From positions 1-9,684 of the forward strand of contig JAISSG010000090.1 in NCBI GenBank assembly GCA_031273185.1: a stretch of DNA of 9,684 nucleotides. The letters are read 5' to 3'. A program made the position numbers and the translations under genes. Positions 6,221-9,684 of the stretch are shown in pieces; position 1 is the first letter of the stretch, and each line of letters starts with the position of its first letter. Below the pieces are notes generated by a model. The model ran no database searches. It was given only the letters and a program-made list of their open reading frames with translations, and was not told where the DNA came from. This stretch comes from Treponema sp. GTDB lineage: Bacteria > Spirochaetota > Spirochaetia > Treponematales > Breznakiellaceae.

Positions 6221-6282
6221 GCGCCCAGGAATCCCTGTCTGGCGTACAGTGCCTCCCGCTGGCGTTTGCTATGAGCCATCTA

Positions 6283-6311
6283 TTGAATCGAATGCCGAAA
6301 ATACCTATGCT
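6283..6311 (+). promoter_or_regulatory. Promoter of the NusG-II/Gx/EcfT-like gene set
   Basis: TTGAAT (6283-6288), a 17-base spacer, and TATGCT (6306-6311). The expected start near 6318 gives a leader of about 32 bases that contains GAGGAA (6339-6344) ahead of the ATG at 6350. Confidence 0.55.
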
Positions 6312-6349
6312 TGGCTGAGGTTTATCTTTATTTGACTTGAGGAATTTGC

Positions 6350-6733
6350 ATGAAGGGAAAGCTGCCGGTAAAAGTCCCCGATATTGTGGTGATCCTCCTG
6401 TCCCTTGGGTTAACGTTATTTTCGGGATTTGCCGCATACGTCAAACCCCAAAGTTATATGCAGGTGACGATCCGGGGATCAAGCCAGGCATGGGTTTTCC
6501 CGCTGGACGCAAGCGAAACGGTAAGCGTTAGGGGGCCGCTGGGGAACACGGTGGTGAGGGTGCACGGAAGCGAGGCCTGGGTGGAATCGTCCCTGTGCAA
6601 AAACCAGACCTGCGTGGCAATGGGCCATGTCCGCATGGCGGGGGGCTGGGCGGCGTGCCTTCCCAACAATGTTTTTTTCATAATTGAAGGAAGCGATGGG
6701 CCGGAAGATGCTCCCGACAGTGTCACATGGTAG
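6350..6733 (+). CDS. NusG domain II-containing membrane-anchored protein (EetA-like)
   Basis: A 127-residue protein with one N-terminal membrane segment (about 10-31, VVILLSLGLTLFSGF) and an extracytoplasmic domain of the NusG domain II type (PF07009). The conserved cysteines are C83, C88 and C103 in SSLCKNQTCVAMGHV and GGWAACLPNNVFFIIEG. The ATG at 6350 has GAGGAA five bases upstream. In Gram-positive flavin-based extracellular electron transfer loci this domain is found in EetA beside a Gx-family EetB, as here. A role in membrane electron transfer is inferred from that pairing; the biochemical function is not established by the sequence. Its end overlaps the next gene by 38 bases. Confidence 0.85.
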   Translation: MKGKLPVKVPDIVVILLSLGLTLFSGFAAYVKPQSYMQVTIRGSSQAWVFPLDASETVSVRGPLGNTVVRVHGSEAWVESSLCKNQTCVAMGHVRMAGGWAACLPNNVFFIIEGSDGPEDAPDSVTW

Positions 6734-7268
6734 CGCAGCCGGCAAGGGAAGCCTGAAAGACCCCGAAGTGCGAAAAACGCTTGCCCTCCTGGGGGCGTTC
6801 TGCCTCTTCCTGTCAACCATCGAGTACATGATCCCCAAGCCCCTGCCCTTTATGCGTACCGGCATCGCCAACCTGCCGCTGATGCTGGCGCTGGATATTT
6901 TTCCGTTTGGCGCTTTTCTGGCTCTGGTGGGGATCAAGGTGCTGGGGCAGGCGCTGGTCACCGGCACGCTGTTCTCGTACGTGTTCCTTTTTTCGCTGGC
7001 AGGCACAAGCCTGTCGGCCCTGTCCATGTACGCGCTCCGCCGCCTGCTGGGACCGAGGATCACGTTTGTCGGGGTGGGCACCGCAGGGGCGATGATGTCC
7101 AATGTCAGCCAGATGGCGCTGGCGTGGTTTTTTATTTTCGGGAACAACGTGCGCTATATCGCCCCTCCTTTTCTGGGGGCCGGGCTGGTTACCGGCATCG
7201 TGCTGGGGATCTTCTGCGAGGTGTTTGTCCGCCAATCGCAATGGTATGCGGCGCGCAGGGTGCGGTGA
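6696..7268 (+). CDS. Gx transporter family / heptaprenyl diphosphate synthase component I-like membrane protein (EetB-like)
   Basis: A 190-residue protein with about five hydrophobic helices, matching PF07456. Recognisable parts are STIEYMIPKPLPFMRTGIANL (split at 40-60), a segment with GTLFSYVFLFSLAGTSLSAL (90-109), and GTAGAMMSNVSQMALAWFF (128-146), where S-N-V-S-Q replaces the common H-N-x-x-Q. Despite the family name, such proteins look like ECF-type substrate-binding membrane components, not prenyl synthases. The ATG at 6696 has AAGG five bases upstream, inside the preceding gene; a TTG at 6684 and an ATG at 6708 are alternatives. Overlap with the NusG-II gene suggests translational coupling. 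Confidence 0.83.
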   Translation: MGRKMLPTVSHGSAAGKGSLKDPEVRKTLALLGAFCLFLSTIEYMIPKPLPFMRTGIANLPLMLALDIFPFGAFLALVGIKVLGQALVTGTLFSYVFLFSLAGTSLSALSMYALRRLLGPRITFVGVGTAGAMMSNVSQMALAWFFIFGNNVRYIAPPFLGAGLVTGIVLGIFCEVFVRQSQWYAARRVR

Positions 7269-7274
7269 GTTTGC

Positions 7275-7910
7275 ATGAAACGGTTTGAGCAATTCCGTGG
7301 GAGGCGGCAGAAAGCGTATGAAGGACTGTTCGGCGCACAGGCGCTGTGCATCGCCGGCCTTGCCATCATGCCGGCAATGCTGTTTAACCCGTCCACCCTG
7401 TTGAGGGTCCTCCAGTTTCTTTTCTTCTGGTTCCTCGCCTGGCTTTCGGGGAAAAAAAACAACCCCCTGTTCACCATGCTGGTTATTATTGGCATCGTCG
7501 CCTTTAACCTGATCATTCCTTTTGGGCGTGTCCTGTTTTCCATAGGGGCGTTCAAGATCACCGCCGGGGCCCTGGCTACCGGCATCCACCGGGCGGTAAC
7601 TTTGGAGGGACTCATCATGCTGTCCCGTGTGACCATCCGGCGGGATCTTAAAATCCCCGGCCCCTTTGGCGAGTTGGTGGGCGAATCGTTTCGCATCTTT
7701 TCGCTTATCATGAACCAGAAACAGCGCGTCACCAGGAAAAACCTCATCGGCGACATTGACCAGATGATGATAGAACTCAGCGGCGACGGCGGGGAAGCCC
7801 CCCAAAGCGAAGCTGTCCCGGCATTGCGGACAAGGCCCGCCGGCTTTGCGATTCTTGCCGTCGCTGCGATACTGTCCTGGCTTCCCTTTGTTGCGGGCAT
7901 TGTTTTCTAA
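7275..7910 (+). CDS. EcfT/CbiQ-like integral membrane protein
   Basis: A 211-residue protein with hydrophobic segments near 22-37, 43-58, 66-84 and 192-210. A central amphipathic stretch includes IGAFKITAGALATGIHRAV and LEGLIMLSRVTIRRDLKIPG (about residues 89-127). The pattern of a KIT-x-GAL helix followed by a Ser-Arg and a short basic segment resembles transmembrane coupling (T) components of ECF transporters. It is shorter than typical and the Ala-Arg-Ser/Gly signature is not exact. The ATG at 7275 lies six bases after the Gx stop, with GGTGAG overlapping that stop. Being paired with a Gx protein supports an ECF-like complex, but no ATPase gene is in the window. Confidence 0.55.
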   Translation: MKRFEQFRGRRQKAYEGLFGAQALCIAGLAIMPAMLFNPSTLLRVLQFLFFWFLAWLSGKKNNPLFTMLVIIGIVAFNLIIPFGRVLFSIGAFKITAGALATGIHRAVTLEGLIMLSRVTIRRDLKIPGPFGELVGESFRIFSLIMNQKQRVTRKNLIGDIDQMMIELSGDGGEAPQSEAVPALRTRPAGFAILAVAAILSWLPFVAGIVF

Positions 7911-7954
7911 TCCATCTTGCATATATCCCGCCTTTGTACCATTGTAATACCAGT

Positions 7955-9016
7955 ATGCTTATCGATATTCGCAGTGATACCGTAACCCAGCCAACGGCGG
8001 CGATGCGCAAGGCAATGGCACAGGCCGAGGTGGGCGACGACGTTTACGGCGACGACCCCAGCGTGAACAAATTGGAAGAACTGGGCGCGGAAATGCTCGG
8101 CAAGGAAGCGGCCCTGTTTGTGCCGTCGGGAACTTTTGGCAACCAGCTTGCCCTGTTCACCTGGTGCAAAAGGGGAACCGAGGTGATCCTCGGCGATAAC
8201 TGCCACATCGTTGTCCACGAGGCGGGCGCGCCCTCGGTGATAGCCGGGGTGCAGACCCGCTGCGTCCCGGATACCGGCGGCGTTCTCAGGCCGGATGATG
8301 TCCTTAAACGGCTGCGAAAGCAGGACCTCCACGCACCGGCAACCTCGCTTGTCTGCATGGAAAATGCCCATTCGTCGGGGAAGGTCGCCTCCCTGCACGA
8401 CATGGGCGAGGTGCGGGCCATTGCCGACGAATGGGAACTGCCGGTTCACCTGGACGGGGCGCGGATCTTCAACGCCGCCGCCGCGCTGGGCTGCGACGCA
8501 AAGGAAATCGCCGCCAATGCCGACTCGGTGATGTTCTGCCTGTCTAAAGGGCTGTGCGCCCCGGTGGGCTCCCTGCTGGCGGGGCCAAAGGATTTTATCG
8601 CCGCGGCCCGGCTCAAGCGCAAGGTGATGGGCGGCGGCATGAGGCAGGCGGGGATTCTGGCAGCCGCCGGAATTGTCGCCCTTACCGAGCACGTCAAACT
8701 ACTGGAGAAGGATCACCGCCGGGCGAAACAGCTCGCGCAGGGCCTCGCCCGCATTAACGGTATCAGTGTTAATGCTAACACTGTTGATATTAACATGGTG
8801 TTCTTTAGCCATCCCCAGGCGGAATCCCCCGAATTTGTTGAAAAAATCGTTAGTCATTTTGCCGGACGGGGCATCGTTATAAACCCGCCAGAACAGGGGG
8901 TGTTCCGCTTTGTTACCCACTACTGGATCGGCGATGGGGAAATTGAGGCGATTCTGGCGGCTGCAAAAGAGTTATGCGCCATACTGCCTAAACGTAATTT
9001 AACATACATGAATTAA
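7955..9016 (+). CDS. ltaE: Low-specificity L-threonine aldolase
   Basis: PLP-dependent L-threonine aldolase (EC 4.1.2.48, 353 residues), cleaving L-threonine or L-allo-threonine to glycine and acetaldehyde in the cytosol. Visible are IRSDTVTQPT at the N-terminus, VGDDVYGDDP (26-35), the substrate-side H84, HLDGARIFNAA (165-175) with D167 contacting the PLP ring, CLSKGLCAPVGSLL with the Schiff-base lysine K198, and GGGMRQAGILAAAG. The ATG at 7955 matches the family N-terminus; a TTG at 7934 would add seven residues. No Shine-Dalgarno precedes the ATG, but a TGTAAT (7943-7948) ends six bases before it, so it may also be leaderless or depend on read-through from the gene ending 44 bases upstream. 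Confidence 0.95.
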   Translation: MLIDIRSDTVTQPTAAMRKAMAQAEVGDDVYGDDPSVNKLEELGAEMLGKEAALFVPSGTFGNQLALFTWCKRGTEVILGDNCHIVVHEAGAPSVIAGVQTRCVPDTGGVLRPDDVLKRLRKQDLHAPATSLVCMENAHSSGKVASLHDMGEVRAIADEWELPVHLDGARIFNAAAALGCDAKEIAANADSVMFCLSKGLCAPVGSLLAGPKDFIAAARLKRKVMGGGMRQAGILAAAGIVALTEHVKLLEKDHRRAKQLAQGLARINGISVNANTVDINMVFFSHPQAESPEFVEKIVSHFAGRGIVINPPEQGVFRFVTHYWIGDGEIEAILAAAKELCAILPKRNLTYMN

Positions 9017-9041
9017 AAATAAATTAAGGAAGAAAGTTATA

Positions 9042-9221
9042 ATGCTATGCGCCTACGGCGCAGAATGGAAAAATTATTGTGTAAATAGTCAAAAAAAGGC
9101 ATTATTCCTGCTTTCCGTTGCCTTTATTCTTTTCGGGCTTCTTGAGGAAGCCCACCAGCGCGATATGCGCTCCTTAATGCCGCCGAAAGGCTACTTTACC
9201 CCTAAATTCTCCCTTGATTAA
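9042..9221 (+). CDS. Possible 59-residue single-span membrane peptide
   Basis: An open frame of 59 codons from the ATG at 9042 to a TAA at 9219-9221. The protein has two lysines at 18-19, followed by one hydrophobic segment (ALFLLSVAFILFGLL, 20-34), and a charged tail ending PPKGYFTPKFSLD. This is the layout of a small bitopic membrane protein. An AAGGA lies eleven bases upstream of the ATG, which is far. A perfect TATAAT (9038-9043) overlaps the ATG; if it is a real -10 element, the ATG would not be in that transcript. Much of the frame also folds as a stem structure. No family was recognised; it may be chance. Confidence 0.35.
   Translation: MLCAYGAEWKNYCVNSQKKALFLLSVAFILFGLLEEAHQRDMRSLMPPKGYFTPKFSLD
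9098..9181 (+). other. Predicted three-way junction of perfect stems
   Basis: GGCATTA (9098-9104) pairs with TAATGCC (9175-9181). It encloses GGGCTTC-TTGAG-GAAGCCC (9135-9153) and AGCGC-GATAT-GCGCT (9157-9171), all perfect. A pyrimidine-rich strand of 30 bases joins the first two stems. A separate perfect stem TGCGCC-TAC-GGCGCA lies just upstream (9048-9062). No U-tract follows, so it is not a standard terminator. It could be a structured RNA, a mobile-element end or a mini inverted-repeat element. Confidence 0.4.
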
Positions 9222-9257
9222 GGTTCTCATTGGCTGTTATACTTTAATCAAGGAGAA
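9207..9257 (+). promoter_or_regulatory. 14-bp inverted repeat spanning promoter and Shine-Dalgarno (operator or RNA switch)
   Basis: The left arm 9207-9221 (TTCTCCCTTGATTAA) is the complement of the right arm 9244-9257 (TTAATCAAGGAGAA) except for one extra C; the loop is 22 bases. The left arm contains the -35 and the right arm contains the expected transcription start and the AAGGAG Shine-Dalgarno. As DNA it is a plausible repressor operator. As RNA from an upstream promoter it would hide the Shine-Dalgarno. Confidence 0.65.
9214..9243 (+). promoter_or_regulatory. Promoter of the 78-residue protein gene
   Basis: TTGATT (9214-9219), an 18-base spacer and TATACT (9238-9243). The start would fall near 9250, so the mRNA would begin at the Shine-Dalgarno, about 12 bases before the ATG at 9262. 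Confidence 0.6.
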
Positions 9258-9261
9258 AAGT

Positions 9262-9498
9262 ATGCCACAAACCCAAACCATGACCCTTGATGAAAAACTT
9301 GCCATATCGTGCAAAGCTGCGGAATTAAGAAAAGCCGGAGACAGAGAAGGTGCCAGCCGCCTTTTAAGGACAGCCCCTTTGCCCCCGTATTTGGCAAAGG
9401 TAATGAAAGAGAAAGTAGGTGCTGATTTTCTCATAGACGCCGGATATAATTTATCGGAAGCGGAGGCGGAATTTGGCAAAGACTGGCTTACTACGTAA
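9262..9498 (+). CDS. 78-residue uncharacterised protein, first gene of a two-gene unit
   Basis: A small soluble protein, starting MPQTQTMTLDEKLAIS, then a charged helical stretch (KAAELRKAGDREGASRLL), a proline hinge TAPLPPYLAKV, and a C-terminal part GADFLIDAGYNLSEAEAEFG ending KDWLTT. No known domain was recognised with confidence; no membrane segment or signal peptide. AAGGAG lies six bases before the ATG; a TTG at 9214 in frame would run through the promoter and is rejected. Codon use is more AT-rich than in the genes to the left. The strong palindrome over its promoter and an overlapping second frame with its own Shine-Dalgarno resemble a type II toxin-antitoxin operon, in which it would be the first, probably antitoxin-like, member. 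That role is inference only. Confidence 0.75.
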   Translation: MPQTQTMTLDEKLAISCKAAELRKAGDREGASRLLRTAPLPPYLAKVMKEKVGADFLIDAGYNLSEAEAEFGKDWLTT

Positions 9499-9574
9499 TA
9501 TTACTGACGCAGCGTTAGACATTGATCTTGGACGTAAGGGTTTTGCCACCAGAGGAAAAGAACAGGGAAGGTGA
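9473..9574 (+). pseudogene. 5' part of a second gene, cut off by an IS element
   Basis: A frame starting at TTG 9473 with GGAGG (9462-9466) six bases upstream, overlapping the end of the 78-residue gene by 26 bases. It reads MAKTGLLRNITDAALDID then LGRKGFATRGKEQGR and stops at a TGA (9572-9574) that lies inside the GGTGATC expected to be the tip of the IS1-like element. So the natural frame is probably interrupted near 9569, with the rest of the gene beyond the element, outside the window. The truncated product has 33 residues. No family was recognised. The Shine-Dalgarno also codes for Glu-Ala-Glu in the upstream gene, so chance is possible. Confidence 0.5.
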
Positions 9575-9684
9575 TCTGAAAAGTATGATGGATTAGGATA
9601 ACAGTGAGAGCAAAAAGAAATACTATGAAAGAATGGTAATCAGCATAGAACTCAATTGCCCTCACTGCAATAGCCCTGACATAG
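9570..9684 (+). mobile_element. Left end of an IS1-like insertion sequence (runs off the window)
   Basis: From GGTGATC at 9570 the sequence resembles the left end of IS1, which from memory begins GGTGATG and also carries GTATGATGG before insA; here AGTATGATGG is at 9583-9592. The first gene starts 63 bases inside, close to the 56 in IS1. The exact tip and the target duplication cannot be seen because the right end is outside the window. Confidence 0.55.
9633..9684 (+). CDS. IS1-family InsA-like transposase N-terminus (partial)
   Basis: The first 17 residues of a protein starting at the ATG at 9633: MVISIELNCPHCNSPDI, then the window ends. A CPHC zinc-ribbon half at residues 9-12 matches the N-terminus of IS1 InsA (SISCPSCSA in E. 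coli IS1, recalled). In IS1 elements InsA binds the terminal repeats, and a frameshift fusion with InsB makes the transposase. ISXO2/IS1595-type proteins also have such a ribbon but usually after a longer leader. Only a weak GAAAG precedes the ATG. Confidence 0.6.
   Translation, partial: MVISIELNCPHCNSPDI

Noticed and set aside
6222..6244. Hairpin (CGCC-CAG with CTGGCG) just after the ribF-like stop
   Set aside because: Short stem with a bulge and no U-run, so not supported as a terminator.
6813..7922. A long open frame (369 codons) on the minus strand opposite the Gx and EcfT-like genes
   Set aside because: It mirrors two well-supported plus-strand membrane genes, its product is a low-complexity charged sequence with no family features, and such antisense frames are expected in GC-rich coding DNA.
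7907..8692. A minus-strand frame of 261 codons opposite ltaE
   Set aside because: ltaE is unambiguous, and the antisense frame lacks a start signal and family resemblance.
9495..9504. Perfect 10-base palindrome GTAATATTAC
   Set aside because: It lies across the stop codon of the 78-residue gene, is short and AT-rich, and has no promoter or repeat partner; possible by chance.
9505..9525. GCGTTAGAC, like the right-hand core of an integron attC site
   Set aside because: No complementary GTCTAAC core lies upstream within attC distance, and the bases are part of the overlapping second frame.

Overview
The window is GC-rich, apart from AT-richer DNA at both ends. It looks like the chromosome of a spirochaete of the Treponema lineage, possibly a gut or termite-associated one. 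This rests on the general look of the proteins and on a ribosomal operon running into cell-division genes; it is a judgement, not a proof.

Layout. Positions 183-5257 are read on the minus strand and positions 5396-9684 on the plus strand, diverging from a short control region at 5258-5395. In the minus direction, an AI-2E-family membrane permease comes first. After a 145-base spacer, a promoter and a 5'-end hairpin start a compact seven-gene run: infC (TTG start), rpmI, rplT, a ZapB-like coiled-coil gene, zapA, manA and a yaiI-family gene. From rplT onward the genes touch or overlap (1-base gap, 15-base gap, TGATG, ATGA), so translation factors, Z-ring proteins and mannose-6-phosphate isomerase are probably co-transcribed. 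manA carries an in-frame heptanucleotide tandem repeat.

In the plus direction, a stand-alone FAD-synthetase-type (RibF N-terminal) protein lacks a recognisable riboflavin-kinase domain. It is followed by a three-gene membrane set with its own promoter: a NusG-domain-II protein, a Gx-transporter/HepPP-synthase-component-I protein and an EcfT-like membrane protein. The first two match the domain pair called EetA/EetB in flavin-based extracellular electron transfer loci of Gram-positives. A low-specificity L-threonine aldolase gene follows.

The right end (9017-9684) is accessory. It holds a possible 59-residue membrane peptide overlapping a predicted three-way-junction structure. Next comes a 78-residue protein behind a promoter embedded in a 14-bp inverted repeat. 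A second overlapping ORF with a strong Shine-Dalgarno is cut off where an IS1-like element begins (about 9570), and the element runs off the window. This IS-interrupted two-gene unit, which resembles a toxin-antitoxin operon in layout only, is the best candidate here for something undescribed.
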